Part shown: in pieces, positions 17,883-27,112 of the stretch
Position numbering within the stretch: position 1 is the stretch's first letter
Layout of the letters: each line of letters opens with the position of its first letter
Assembly (NCBI GenBank): GCA_963840665.1
Contig: CAWIZO010000006.1
Span: 806,001-870,000 of the forward strand
Length of the DNA: 64,000 nucleotides
Reading direction: 5' to 3'
Source: DATFTE01 sp963840665
GTDB lineage: Bacteria; Acidobacteriota; Terriglobia; Terriglobales; Acidobacteriaceae
Notes under the pieces: generated by a model
Databases searched by the model: none
What the model was told of the DNA's origin: nothing
What the model saw: only the letters and a program-made list of their open reading frames with translations
Program-made: the position numbers and the translations under genes

Positions 17883-18539
17883 TTAGAATTGATCTTTATA
17901 TTGTTCGAGGGCGATTCTGACCAGTTGGCTTCGCGTGCGGACGCCCGTCTTTGCGAACAGCTGCTGCAGAGTTGCCTTAACCGAACTCTCCGAGACTCCG
18001 ATCCGGCCGGCGATTTCCTTATTTGCAAGGCCCTCAAACACACAAGACAGCACTTGTTTTTCACGCTGGGTAAAGCGCTGTACTGGTGCGTGAGTTTGAA
18101 TCGCAGGCCCGCGCTCTAAGGCACTGTTCAGGTGCTCTTGATCGAACCACACTTTCCCTGCCATCACGTCCCGTATTCCCTGGGTGAGGGAGGACGCTGA
18201 GTTATGCTTCAAGAAGATCCCCGACACGCCACTCCGAATCAGTTCCGCAGCGTTTTCGTCCTCGACTCCGGCGGTGACAACCAGCACCTTGTTGGAGAAG
18301 CCTTGCTCCCTCGCCAGCCGCAAGAATTGCTCGCCATTCCGCTCGCCCAGGTCGAAGTCGAGCAAAACCACATCCACGGACTTCTCCCGCAAGACTGCCA
18401 GCGCTTGATCGACAGAGCCGCAATGTGCCACGACCTCAAATCCGGGCTCACTGCTCAACAGTCGAACCACGCTTTCGCGGAACAAAGTGTGATCGTCAAG
18501 AAGGAGAATGGTGATCGTCTGCTGGGCAGAATCAGGCAT
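17883..18539 (-). CDS. NarL/FixJ-family response regulator
   Basis: The receiver domain occupies residues 9-120, with the acidic pair D15-D16, phosphoacceptor D61 (VVLLDFDLG), T89 and K111. A LuxR-type HTH covers about 150-210 (FTQREKQVLSCVFEGLANKE, GVSESSVKATLQQLFAKTGV). It receives phosphate from the histidine kinase gene directly upstream, with which it overlaps by 8 bp. The divergent neighbour is a heavy-metal RND efflux operon with repeated sequence elements between them, so metal or envelope stress control of that pump is the simplest inference. Confidence 0.93.
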   Translation of the reverse strand: MPDSAQQTITILLLDDHTLFRESVVRLLSSEPGFEVVAHCGSVDQALAVLREKSVDVVLLDFDLGERNGEQFLRLAREQGFSNKVLVVTAGVEDENAAELIRSGVSGIFLKHNSASSLTQGIRDVMAGKVWFDQEHLNSALERGPAIQTHAPVQRFTQREKQVLSCVFEGLANKEIAGRIGVSESSVKATLQQLFAKTGVRTRSQLVRIALEQYKDQF

Positions 18540-19926
18540 TCGTTTCTCCCCCCGGCAAGGTGGGCACCATCACGGCGAAGCCACAGCCTTGAGGACGAGG
18601 TTGGAAAAGCAATTCTCCGCCGAAACTCCGCATGATGGCGCGGGAGACATAGAGTCCGAGACCGGTCGAGTTGGCTCCAGATTGGAAGGGACGGAACAGG
18701 TTCTCCGGCGTTTGCACACCCGGACCTGTGTCTTCGAACTGAACTTGTACAGTGGCTCCTTTGTGGAACGCGCAAACAGATAGCTGGCGGTTCGCGACAC
18801 CCTGCATCGCTCGCTGGCTGTTCTTGGCCAGATTCAAGAACACTTGCAAGAGGCCATAACGATCGGCCCATATCAACGGGAGGGCTTCCTCAATCTGCCA
18901 TCGCACCTCCATTTCGGCGTCGTGGTATTCGCCTTCGATGAGCACACGCAACTCTTCGAGGACAGATCTCAAGTCAACTGCTGCCGCACTTTGTGGAGAA
19001 GGTCGTAGCTCGAGCGCTGATATCTTTTTCAGACTGTGAACCAGCGTTCCCAATGCCTGAAAGTCTTCATTGCCTTCCAATACGCTGAGCCGGGAAAGAT
19101 TCTTGTGAACCACCAGCACCGCGCCGCAGAGGTTTCTGATCTCGTGAGCCACAGCGCTCATGAGAATCCTGGTGTTTTTCAGGAGATTGTCGAGGCTGAG
19201 ATCCTCGCGATTACGAAGATCCTCCGAGAGATCGACGATGATCGCCGCCAAACGCGGACCCGAAAGGGTGGTGTACGTCGAGAACCAGATTCCCGCGAGA
19301 AATGCCTCTCCCGTACCTCGCTTCCCCATGCATTGCAGCGCCGTGCGAAAAACTCTGGAAGGCTGCGTCTGCAACACGGTCTGAAGGGATGGCAGATAGG
19401 CGCTGATCGTTTGACCCTGTAGCATTGGCTCGCTTGGGGCAAGCAACTGCTGAGCCGCCTCGTTAGCCAGAAGGATTTGTCCGCTTAAATCGATGGTGAC
19501 GATTGCTGCGGGGCTGCTTTCCACCAGTATCTGCAACTGTTCTTCCGCATCGCGCCGGAGCTTAGCCTCCGCTTCAAGTTCTTCTACATGCCTTAGTACG
19601 ATGCGCCGGTTCCGGGTGACCTCGGAAATAAAAAGACCGATGCCAACAAATCCTGCAGAACTAAAGAGTAACCGGACAACTGCTTCGCGTTTCGGCAAGT
19701 TGCTGAATGCTTCCTGCAGAATGGCGCACACAAGGGCCACGACCACGATCTTTTTCCGAGACAAATAGCCACCCACAATCATGATCGGAAAGAGATAAAG
19801 GAAACCGACGGAAATGTAAGGCTCGGTCATCCAATCCACGGCAGCGATGGCCGCTACCAAAATGGCTGCGGCCGCCAGCAACCTGACACGGTTCGAAGGA
19901 ACAAAGACGGAGAGCGGGTCCATCAT
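18532..19926 (-). CDS. Membrane sensor histidine kinase
   Basis: Start ATG at 19926 (a second ATG follows directly). The product has 464 residues. About four membrane helices lie within residues 15-102, then a coiled linker (LRHVEELEAEAKLRRDAEEQ) and a PAS-like domain (~130-230, SSPAAIVTIDLSGQILLANE). The HisKA box has H261 in SAVAHEIRNLCGAV. The HATPase domain has an N-box (LNLAKNS, N365/N369), G1 (DTGPG, D399) and G2 (TGLGLY). The H-box is followed by a Cys where many kinases have P or S, but all catalytic residues are present. It is transcribed with the overlapping response regulator gene. A 16-bp palindrome lies just before its start. Confidence 0.92.
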   Translation of the reverse strand: MMDPLSVFVPSNRVRLLAAAAILVAAIAAVDWMTEPYISVGFLYLFPIMIVGGYLSRKKIVVVALVCAILQEAFSNLPKREAVVRLLFSSAGFVGIGLFISEVTRNRRIVLRHVEELEAEAKLRRDAEEQLQILVESSPAAIVTIDLSGQILLANEAAQQLLAPSEPMLQGQTISAYLPSLQTVLQTQPSRVFRTALQCMGKRGTGEAFLAGIWFSTYTTLSGPRLAAIIVDLSEDLRNREDLSLDNLLKNTRILMSAVAHEIRNLCGAVLVVHKNLSRLSVLEGNEDFQALGTLVHSLKKISALELRPSPQSAAAVDLRSVLEELRVLIEGEYHDAEMEVRWQIEEALPLIWADRYGLLQVFLNLAKNSQRAMQGVANRQLSVCAFHKGATVQVQFEDTGPGVQTPENLFRPFQSGANSTGLGLYVSRAIMRSFGGELLFQPRPQGCGFAVMVPTLPGGETNA

Positions 19927-19937
19927 GACTTCACTAT

Positions 19938-19953
19938 GTTGCTCTAGAGCAAC
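19938..19953 (-). promoter_or_regulatory. Perfect 16-bp palindrome at the kinase start
   Basis: GTTGCTCTAGAGCAAC is fully self-complementary and ends 11 bp before the kinase ATG, where the ribosome-binding site should be. It may be an operator or an RNA stem that limits translation. Confidence 0.5.
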
Positions 19954-19972
19954 CCGTTTCAACAACTGGCCA

Positions 19973-20045
19973 AAAGATAGGCTCAACCTCGTCGAAAGAT
20001 AGTGCGAGGACGACGGAAAGATAGATGAGGCGGTCCGAGAGATAG
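19973..20045 (+). repeat. Four AAAGATAG elements at 22-bp spacing
   Basis: AAAGATAG occurs at 19973, 19995 and 20017, and a variant AGAGATAG at 20038 (spacings 22, 22 and 21 bp, i.e. two helical turns). The array lies between the kinase gene and the divergent efflux operon. Same-face repeats of this kind are typical of binding arrays for response regulators. Confidence 0.6.
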
Positions 20046-20300
20046 GCTTCCCTATTCCGCAGGAACTCCTTAAAACGAATGCATGATCGAATTCGCTTAC
20101 CCCTGAGCGGATAAGCCGAGTCTCTGAGCCCACAGACTCTGGAAGCACAAACGAAGTTGCATCAGGGCTGCTACGGAGGGTGCCCCGCGCGTGGGGCGAC
20201 GAATGTCGCCGGCATCGGACCTAGGCCATCGCTTGTAGTGATTCGACTTGACGAATTCAAGGGCGCAGGCGCAAGCGGCCTCCAGCAGTTGCCCTTGGAC

Positions 20301-20336
20301 AAGGCACGGCGAGACCACGCCCTTTCGCCGTGCCTT
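20301..20336 (+). promoter_or_regulatory. Strong leader hairpin before the efflux operon
   Basis: AAGGCACGGCGA and TCGCCGTGCCTT form a perfect 12-bp stem with a 12-nt loop, 50-90 bp upstream of the first reading frame of the efflux operon. It is not followed by a T-run, so a regulatory leader structure is more likely than a terminator. Confidence 0.45.
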
Positions 20337-20387
20337 TGAGTCTCCCCTTCGGGCGAGCCTTGAGCAAGGGTCGGCCGGAGCGAGCAA

Positions 20388-20579
20388 GTGAACTTCGAGC
20401 AACTGAATCACTACATTTTGATGGGCGTTGCTCTATTTGCCGTTCTTTTGTACCTGACGCTGGTGTGCGTATGCTGCTCCACGTTCTTGACACATATGAC
20501 GAAGCGTGGTGGCCGGAGGCAGCGTCCTGGGACGGGAAGTGCCGGCCGCAGATTACGAAATGCGAGGAAGTCGCTTTGA
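20388..20579 (+). CDS. Small membrane protein coupled to the efflux operon
   Basis: A GTG start gives 63 residues: one transmembrane helix (YILMGVALFAVLLYLTLVCV) and a basic tail. Its TGA overlaps the likely TTG start of the outer-membrane factor gene, which would couple their translation. It could be a leader peptide or an accessory of the pump. It is short and has no recognised family, so it may be spurious. Confidence 0.4.
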   Translation: MNFEQLNHYILMGVALFAVLLYLTLVCVCCSTFLTHMTKRGGRRQRPGTGSAGRRLRNARKSL

Positions 20580-21889
20580 ATTTGAAGAATGCCAACCGGC
20601 CTGGGAAAGGTGGCGCAACCGTTCGGCGAGCTGCGAATTTTCTGGCGATGACCATTCTTACATGCCTGGCTCGAACATCAGGGGCGCAACAGGTTCTCAC
20701 ATGGCAGCAGATTCGAGAGAAGTTCGAAGCAACGAATCCGACGCTACTGGCAGACAAGTTGAATATCGACGAATCAAAGGCGGAGGAGATTACGGCCTAC
20801 CTGCGTCCCAATCCGAGTCTCAACCTGACGGCCGATGGGACACAAATCGCTCCCGATCACGGGGTCTGGCGGCCACTCGCGGGCACTTTCGAGTCGCCGG
20901 GTGTCAGCTATCTGCACGAGCGGCGACATAAGCGCGAGCTGCGGCTGGAGAGTGCACAAAAAGGGACCCTGATTGCCGAATCGAGTCACGCCGACTTGGA
21001 AAGAGGCTTGCTCTTTAACTTGCGCAGTGCGTTTGTTTCGACCCTGCAAGCGAAGGCCGTGCTACAGCTGGCAACGGACAACCTCGCCTACTACGACCAC
21101 GTTCTCGACATCAGTCAAAATCGTTTTAACGCCGGAGATCTCGCACAAATCGACCTCGAGCGATTGGAACTGCAGCGCGTGCAATATGAGTCGGATGTGC
21201 AGGTCGCCGAAGTCAATCTGCGCACTTCGAAAATTCAACTCTTGACGCTGCTGAACGATCGAATGCCAATTGAACAATTCGATGTAGATGGCTCCTTCGA
21301 TTTCAATGACCGTCTCATGCCACAAGAAGAGTTCAGGAAGGTGGCCCTCGACTCACGTCCCGACTTGAAGGCAGCCCTCGAGGCCGTGGGCAAAGCGCAA
21401 ACCGATCACGAGCTGGCAGTAGCCAACGGTTCGACGGACCCGACTCTGAGCGCTTGGTATACGCACAACTCATCCACCAACAACCCTTTCGGCACAAACA
21501 CGATTGGCGTCAGCGTCAACATCCCCCTTCGCATCTTCGACCGCAACCAGGGAGAAAAACTTCGCACGCAGCTAGACACCGCTCGCACTGAGAGATTGCG
21601 GGATGCGGTTGAAGCAGGCGTGCTAAGCGATGTGGATTCCGGCTATGCCACGCTACAAAGCAACTTGACTCTGTTGAAGCCTTATAGAGCCAAGTACCTA
21701 CAGGAATCCGTGCATGTCCGCGACACGGTTTTTTTTTCTTATGAACAGGGCGGAGCATCTTTGCTCGATTTCCTGAATGCGCAAAGTGACTTTCGTACGG
21801 TGCAACTCAGTTATGTGAATTTGGTTGGCGCTTACTTAACCGCCGCGGCTCAACTGAACATGGCCGTCGGCAAAGAGGTCATTCCATGA
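20576..21889 (+). CDS. TolC-family outer-membrane efflux protein
   Basis: The TTG at 20576 is chosen because GAGGAAG precedes it and a signal peptide follows (AANFLAMTILTCLARTSGAQ). The 437-residue product has two OEP repeats: helical barrel segments (GLLFNLRSAFVSTLQAKAVL, LRDAVEAGVLSDVDSGYATL) and beta segments (DPTLSAWYTHNSSTNNPFG, IGVSVNIPLRIFDRNQGEKL). It is the channel of a tripartite RND pump. Its stop overlaps the adaptor start (ATGA at 21886-21889), so the three pump genes form one operon. Confidence 0.9.
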   Translation: MNLKNANRPGKGGATVRRAANFLAMTILTCLARTSGAQQVLTWQQIREKFEATNPTLLADKLNIDESKAEEITAYLRPNPSLNLTADGTQIAPDHGVWRPLAGTFESPGVSYLHERRHKRELRLESAQKGTLIAESSHADLERGLLFNLRSAFVSTLQAKAVLQLATDNLAYYDHVLDISQNRFNAGDLAQIDLERLELQRVQYESDVQVAEVNLRTSKIQLLTLLNDRMPIEQFDVDGSFDFNDRLMPQEEFRKVALDSRPDLKAALEAVGKAQTDHELAVANGSTDPTLSAWYTHNSSTNNPFGTNTIGVSVNIPLRIFDRNQGEKLRTQLDTARTERLRDAVEAGVLSDVDSGYATLQSNLTLLKPYRAKYLQESVHVRDTVFFSYEQGGASLLDFLNAQSDFRTVQLSYVNLVGAYLTAAAQLNMAVGKEVIP

Positions 21890-23028
21890 GAATCAAAGTT
21901 GCCATTCTGGCCACGCTCACGACGTTTTGCCTACTCGGGGCCCTGCTACTGGTCGGTTGTAGCGAAGGCAAGGCCGATCCCAGAAAAGAGGCTCCGCCCA
22001 AGCCCGTCGTCGAGTCCGAACTCGACGCCAATCACTTCAGGGTGGATCACCCCAGCCAGTTTCCACTGGTGGCAGCGGTCGAGCACAAGTCCGCTCCGGC
22101 ACTGAATGTCACCGGAGTCGTTCAGCCGGATGTATCCCGTGCCGTGCCCGCCATCTCGCTGGCAGCAGGACGCGTGGTCGAGGTTAAAGCCAGATTGGGA
22201 GATGTCGTAAAGAAAGGGCAGCTTCTGCTCCGCGTACAGAGCAACGATGTCTCCAGCGGATATCAGATTTACCTCAAAGCCGTGAATGACGAGCGGTTGG
22301 CTCGCCAGCAGTTGCAACGCCAGCAGATCTTGTACGACAAAGGCGCCATTGCTAAAAGCGTTCTCGAAGCCGCCGAAGACGCCGAGCAGGATGCAACCGT
22401 GGATCTTAATGCAGCGACCGAGCAACTAAGACTGCTCGGCGTGGATAAGGATCATCCCTCATCTGTCGTAAACGTATTCGCTCCCATCTCGGGCGTGATC
22501 ACCGACCAGCAGGTGACGAACGCGGCAGGCGTACAGGGACTCTCAGGGCCTAACCCCTTCACGATCTCTGACCTTTCCTATGTCTGGATCGTGTGTGACG
22601 TGTATGAAAACGATCTCGACGCGGTGCACGTTGGTGAATATGCGGACATCCGATTGAATGCCTATCCCGACAAACTCTTGAAAGGCCGGATCGACAACAT
22701 CATGCCGGTTCTCGATCCCAATATTCGCACGGCCAAGGTTCGGATCGAGATTCCTAACTCCGGGCTTATGCGTATCGGAATGTTCGTCACGGCCACTTTC
22801 TATGGGAAGCGGCCAGAAGAGCACGCGTCGGTTCCAGCTTCTGCCATTTTGCATCTGCACGACCGCGAGTGGGTCTATACCTCTCTGGGAAATGGGTACT
22901 TCAAACGGCTGGAGATCACAACCGGGGGCATGCTTCCGGGCGACGTCCAGGAGGTGATTTCTGGAATTAAGCCGGGGGATCAGGTGGTGTTGAATGCTCT
23001 TCCACTGCAGAACACCGTAGAACAATAA
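21886..23028 (+). CDS. RND efflux periplasmic adaptor (membrane fusion lipoprotein)
   Basis: A 380-residue HlyD/CzcB-type adaptor. A lipobox LLVGC with Cys25 predicts lipid anchoring. A barrel-sandwich (lipoyl-like) half follows (AAGRVVEVKARLGDVVKKGQ), then an alpha hairpin (ARQQLQRQQILYDKGAIAKS), the second lipoyl half (VFAPISGVITDQQVTNAAGV), a beta-barrel (WIVCDVYENDLDAVHVGEYA) and a C-terminal membrane-proximal domain. No extra N-terminal metal-binding His/Met motif is seen. The stop TAA overlaps the pump ATG by one base. Confidence 0.92.
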   Translation: MRIKVAILATLTTFCLLGALLLVGCSEGKADPRKEAPPKPVVESELDANHFRVDHPSQFPLVAAVEHKSAPALNVTGVVQPDVSRAVPAISLAAGRVVEVKARLGDVVKKGQLLLRVQSNDVSSGYQIYLKAVNDERLARQQLQRQQILYDKGAIAKSVLEAAEDAEQDATVDLNAATEQLRLLGVDKDHPSSVVNVFAPISGVITDQQVTNAAGVQGLSGPNPFTISDLSYVWIVCDVYENDLDAVHVGEYADIRLNAYPDKLLKGRIDNIMPVLDPNIRTAKVRIEIPNSGLMRIGMFVTATFYGKRPEEHASVPASAILHLHDREWVYTSLGNGYFKRLEITTGGMLPGDVQEVISGIKPGDQVVLNALPLQNTVEQ

Positions 23029-26000
23029 TGATTCGTCGAATTGTTGATTTCGCGCTAAATAATCGGTTGCTGGTCCTGGGCCTAGGATTGCTTCTCTTCG
23101 CAGTGGGCATCGTCGCTTTTCATGACCTGCCCATCGAGGCTTACCCCGATGTTGCCGACAATTACGTTGAGATCATCACGCAGTGGCCAGGAATCTCGGC
23201 AGAACAGATCGAGCAGCAAGTCACGATTCCCTTAGAGGTCGTGATGAATGGCATCCCCGGCGTGGTGCATCTGCGTTCGTTCTCCCTGTTTGGACTTTCA
23301 GACCTGAAGCTGGTCTTCGACGACGGCACCGACAACGCCTGGAACCGGGAACGGGTTCTTGAACGGCTGAGCCAACTAACTTTGCCTCCCGGCGTAGTGC
23401 CGCAAATGGGAACGGACTGGAGTCCGGTCGGGCAGATTTATTTCTTCACCCTGCGCAGTACGAACCCCGCCTACGACCCGATGGAATTGAAATCCATTGA
23501 AGACTGGGTCGTCGAGAAAAATCTCAAAGCCGTGCCCAACGTCGTGGATGTTTCCAGCTTCGGTGGACCCACGCGTGAATACCAGGTTCGGGTCGATCCC
23601 AACAAGCTTGTCTCCTACGGGCTGAGCCTGGCGCAAGTGGAACAACAGCTCGCCAACAACAATGTGAACGCCGGGGGTAGCTTTATCCAGTCTGGTCTGC
23701 AGCAGATCAACGTGCGTTCGGTCGGACTGGTCCATCGTGTTCGCGACATCGAACAGACCGTTATTCTGACCAAGAACGGTACGCCGGTTCGGGTGCAGGA
23801 CATTGCTATTGTTTCGCAGGGTCCGAAGATTCGGCTTGGGCAGTTTGCCAGAGCCATCCACCGCGAGGATGGACGGATTGTCGATAACGACGACGTGGTG
23901 TCGGGAATCGTCCTGTTGCGAAAGGGTGCTCCCGCGGACACAGCCCTCCAGGCCCTCCACAAGAAAGTGGAGGAAATGAATGATCACATCTTGCCGCGTG
24001 GAGTGAAGATTGTTCCCTTCATCGACCGCAGCGACCTGGTTCACTACACCTCGCATACCGTGCTGCACAACCTCACCGAGGGAATGATTTTGGTATCGGT
24101 GATTCTGTTTCTGTTCCTGGGCAACGTCCGAGGCGCCCTGATTGTCGCAGCGACCATTCCCTTCTCGCTGCTCTTTGCGTCCATCTGTCTGGACCTCAGA
24201 CACATACCGGCGAATCTGCTGTCTCTCGGCGCTTTGGACTTCGGGATGGTGGTGGACGGCGCGGTGGTGATGATCGAAAACATCGTCCGCCACATGAGCT
24301 TTGCCAATGGTTCGAAGGCTCCGAGCGAGATCATCAGTGAAGCCTCGCACGAGGTTCAGCGGCCGGTCTTTTACGCGATCGCCATCATCATCACTGCCTA
24401 CCTGCCGATTTTCACGCTGGAGCGGGTGGAAGGCAGACTCTTTCACCCGATGGCGTGGACTGTGGCGTTTGCGCTCCTGGGCGCCCTGATCTTCTCCATT
24501 CTGATTGCTCCGGTGCTGGCGAGCTTCGCTTTTCGCAAGGGAGCGAAAGAGTGGGACAACCCTGTGATGAAGGCCCTCATACAGCGCTATCGCAATGCAG
24601 TTCGCTGGGCCATTCGGCGGCGTGCGCTTACCGTGGGAGTGGGTGTGCTCGGACTGTTTGTCGCGATGTACCTCGCCTTTGGCGACTCGATTGGGTCGGA
24701 GTTCTTGCCACACCTGGACGAAGGAGCACTCTGGGTCCGTGGGACTCTTGCCCCCAGCACCGGCCCTGACGAGGGCATCCGCGTTGCGAATCAAGCGCGC
24801 ACCGTGCTTTGCTCCTTCCCTGAGGTTCCGCAGTGCACCAGCCAGGTGGGACGGCCCGACGACGGCACCGACACCACAGGCTTCTTTAACACCGAATTTT
24901 TCGTTGACCTGAAACCGAAGGAACAATGGCGACCGATCTTCCACGAAAACAAAGATGAGTTGATCGCGGCGATGCAGCGCGAACTCGACAAGATCCCGGG
25001 GGTGGTCTGGGGATTCTCACAGCCTATTGAAGACAACATGGAAGAGGCGGTCAGCGGCGTGAAGGGCGAGTTAGCCACCAAAGTTTATGGCGATGATTTG
25101 AAAGTACTCGAGGACAAGGCTGATCAGATCGTTGGCATCATGCGCGGAGTACGAGGGATTGAGGATTTAGGGGTCTTCCGCGTGCTTGGCCAGCCTAATC
25201 TGAATCTAGCTGTCGATCGCGCAGAGGCAGCGCGTTACCAGATCAATGTGTCTGATATTCAGGACGCGATCCAAACCGCCGTCGGAGGCAACGCTCTGAC
25301 GCAAGTACTGCAAGGCGAGGCGCGATATGACCTCGTCGTGCGCTACCTTCCGCAATACCGGGACACTCAGGATGCGATCGAAAAGATTCGTTTGCTCTCC
25401 CCGTCAGGCGAACGCGTGTCGTTGGCGCAGCTCTGCAAAATCAATGTAGCCGACGGTGGTTCGGAGATTTATCGCGAAGGCAATCAACGTTATGTCGCCA
25501 TCAAGTACAGCGTTCGCGGGCGGGACTTAGGCGGCGCCGTCGAAGAGGCAATGAAGAACGTGAAGCAGGAAGTGCAGTTACCTACTGGATATCACATCGA
25601 CTGGGAAGGCGAATACCAAAGCAAGAAGCGAGCTGACCAGAGGCTTCTGATCGTGCTTCCCATCACGATTCTGATCATCTTCATTATTCTGTACACCATG
25701 TTCAAATCGTTCAAGTGGGCGCTGCTAATTCTGGCGAACGTGGCCATGGCGCGAGTCGGCGGCTTGCTTGCGCTTCTGGTCACGGGCACAAACTTCAGTG
25801 TTTCCTCGGGAGTCGGCTTCCTCGCCCTTTTCGGCGTGTCCGTACAAACCGGCGTCATCATGCTCGAATACATTAACCAGCTTCGGGCCCGGCGTTTCTC
25901 GATTGAAGACGCTGCGGTGGAAGGCGCCGTGTTGAGATTGCGCCCGATTATGATGACCATGCTGGTCGCTACCCTTGGGCTGCTGCCGGCAGCTCTCTCG

Positions 26001-26177
26001 CATGCGATTGGTTCGGATTCGCAACGCCCATTCGCCATCGTCATCGTGGGTGGATTGATTGCCGATCTAGTCATGAGCATCTTCCTCCTGCCAACCCTTT
26101 ATGTATGGATTGCCGGCGATCGAGACGTGCTTCCAGCTGTGGATGCGAATTTTGAAGAAGGAGAGCACGTGGACTAA
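23028..26177 (+). CDS. Heavy-metal RND efflux pump, CzcA-like
   Basis: A 1049-residue inner-membrane proton antiporter of the HME-RND family, full length for the family. The TM4 signature reads DFGMVVDGAVVMIEN. This matches the D-F-G-x3-D-G-A pattern of divalent-cation pumps (CzcA/CnrA/NccA type) rather than the AIGAMVDAA form of Cu/Ag CusA pumps, so Zn, Co, Cd or Ni is the likely substrate (inference from family knowledge). Two large periplasmic loops and 12 membrane helices are discernible. It is the last gene of the pump operon, probably controlled by the divergent two-component system. Confidence 0.94.
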   Translation: MIRRIVDFALNNRLLVLGLGLLLFAVGIVAFHDLPIEAYPDVADNYVEIITQWPGISAEQIEQQVTIPLEVVMNGIPGVVHLRSFSLFGLSDLKLVFDDGTDNAWNRERVLERLSQLTLPPGVVPQMGTDWSPVGQIYFFTLRSTNPAYDPMELKSIEDWVVEKNLKAVPNVVDVSSFGGPTREYQVRVDPNKLVSYGLSLAQVEQQLANNNVNAGGSFIQSGLQQINVRSVGLVHRVRDIEQTVILTKNGTPVRVQDIAIVSQGPKIRLGQFARAIHREDGRIVDNDDVVSGIVLLRKGAPADTALQALHKKVEEMNDHILPRGVKIVPFIDRSDLVHYTSHTVLHNLTEGMILVSVILFLFLGNVRGALIVAATIPFSLLFASICLDLRHIPANLLSLGALDFGMVVDGAVVMIENIVRHMSFANGSKAPSEIISEASHEVQRPVFYAIAIIITAYLPIFTLERVEGRLFHPMAWTVAFALLGALIFSILIAPVLASFAFRKGAKEWDNPVMKALIQRYRNAVRWAIRRRALTVGVGVLGLFVAMYLAFGDSIGSEFLPHLDEGALWVRGTLAPSTGPDEGIRVANQARTVLCSFPEVPQCTSQVGRPDDGTDTTGFFNTEFFVDLKPKEQWRPIFHENKDELIAAMQRELDKIPGVVWGFSQPIEDNMEEAVSGVKGELATKVYGDDLKVLEDKADQIVGIMRGVRGIEDLGVFRVLGQPNLNLAVDRAEAARYQINVSDIQDAIQTAVGGNALTQVLQGEARYDLVVRYLPQYRDTQDAIEKIRLLSPSGERVSLAQLCKINVADGGSEIYREGNQRYVAIKYSVRGRDLGGAVEEAMKNVKQEVQLPTGYHIDWEGEYQSKKRADQRLLIVLPITILIIFIILYTMFKSFKWALLILANVAMARVGGLLALLVTGTNFSVSSGVGFLALFGVSVQTGVIMLEYINQLRARRFSIEDAAVEGAVLRLRPIMMTMLVATLGLLPAALSHAIGSDSQRPFAIVIVGGLIADLVMSIFLLPTLYVWIAGDRDVLPAVDANFEEGEHVD

Positions 26178-26374
26178 GGCGGCAAGGCCTCAGAGCCGCC
26201 CCCCAGTTGACATTGTCCCAAGTGGCGAAACATCCCTTCACACTCATTGACCATTCTTGGCAGGGTTTTTGCGCGCTTACGCCTGATAGCGACAATTGAG
26301 ATTTCTACCGAGCGGGGCTACGATTTGCATTGCTGCGGGTACAACCCAAAACCCCAAGAAGGACAGGAGGAACC

Positions 26375-27112
26375 ATGCCGCCAAAACACTGCGGGACGAC
26401 GAAAATCTGGATTTTGGTTGTGACGATAACTCTAGCCGTTACATTTATGTTCGTGAACACTGGCACCGTTCGCAGCGCCAGCCCCGACCTCCCAGCGGGC
26501 CTTGTCAAGGGTGCTAGAATCCGGGCTCACGCAAAGTCGCGGGGCACGCTTGAATTCGTGGCTCAGGGAATTCGCGGTCCGCGAATACTCGCGACCAACA
26601 TCCAAGACGCGGACCTGCCGAGCGGAAGCCAAACGTGGAGTTCATCGATGGCGACCGCGAGTTGCATCATCTTAGACAAACAGGGGACTCTTCCGCCCGT
26701 CACGACCGTGAACGGGACTCCAGTGACCTTGTTCTCCTACATTCTTCCAGGAGGAACGCTGGGAGCGACGGATGAGATTTGGGTGCAGACGGCATTCAAG
26801 CACACCACTGGAAGCGCGAGTACTGCCTACAACTTCGCTTTTGGGGCGACGTCGGGGACCGTGAATACCTCCACGGGATCGGGGACATCAGCATGGGACG
26901 TTCACGTGAGCAATAACGGCGCGACCGACGTTCAGATTTGGTATCAGCCAGCGGGGAGCAACGCCAACGCGTTTCTCGGTCCGGGCGTCGGCGCGACCAG
27001 CACCATTGATACCACGCAGGATGTAACGATAGCGATCACAGCCAAGGCGGCGAGTAACACGAATAAGATCACGCCTGAATATTTCGCGGTTTACTTAATC
27101 CGGCATGCGTGA
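26375..27112 (+). CDS. Secreted protein of unknown function (245 aa)
   Basis: ATG at 26375 follows a strong AGGAGG-like site. A signal anchor (IWILVVTITLAVTFMFVNTG) is followed by a Thr/Ser/Gly-rich beta domain (YILPGGTLGATDEIWVQTAF, VNTSTGSGTSAWDVHVSNNG) with little charge, as in phage-tail-like or surface beta-sandwich proteins. No family recognised. It stands alone after the efflux operon. Confidence 0.65.
   Translation: MPPKHCGTTKIWILVVTITLAVTFMFVNTGTVRSASPDLPAGLVKGARIRAHAKSRGTLEFVAQGIRGPRILATNIQDADLPSGSQTWSSSMATASCIILDKQGTLPPVTTVNGTPVTLFSYILPGGTLGATDEIWVQTAFKHTTGSASTAYNFAFGATSGTVNTSTGSGTSAWDVHVSNNGATDVQIWYQPAGSNANAFLGPGVGATSTIDTTQDVTIAITAKAASNTNKITPEYFAVYLIRHA

Noticed and set aside
23376..24944. 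522-codon open frame antisense to the RND pump gene
   Set aside because: Shadow of the GC-rich codon pattern of the pump; its translation is low-complexity, rich in His, Arg and Gln, and it has no ribosome-binding site.
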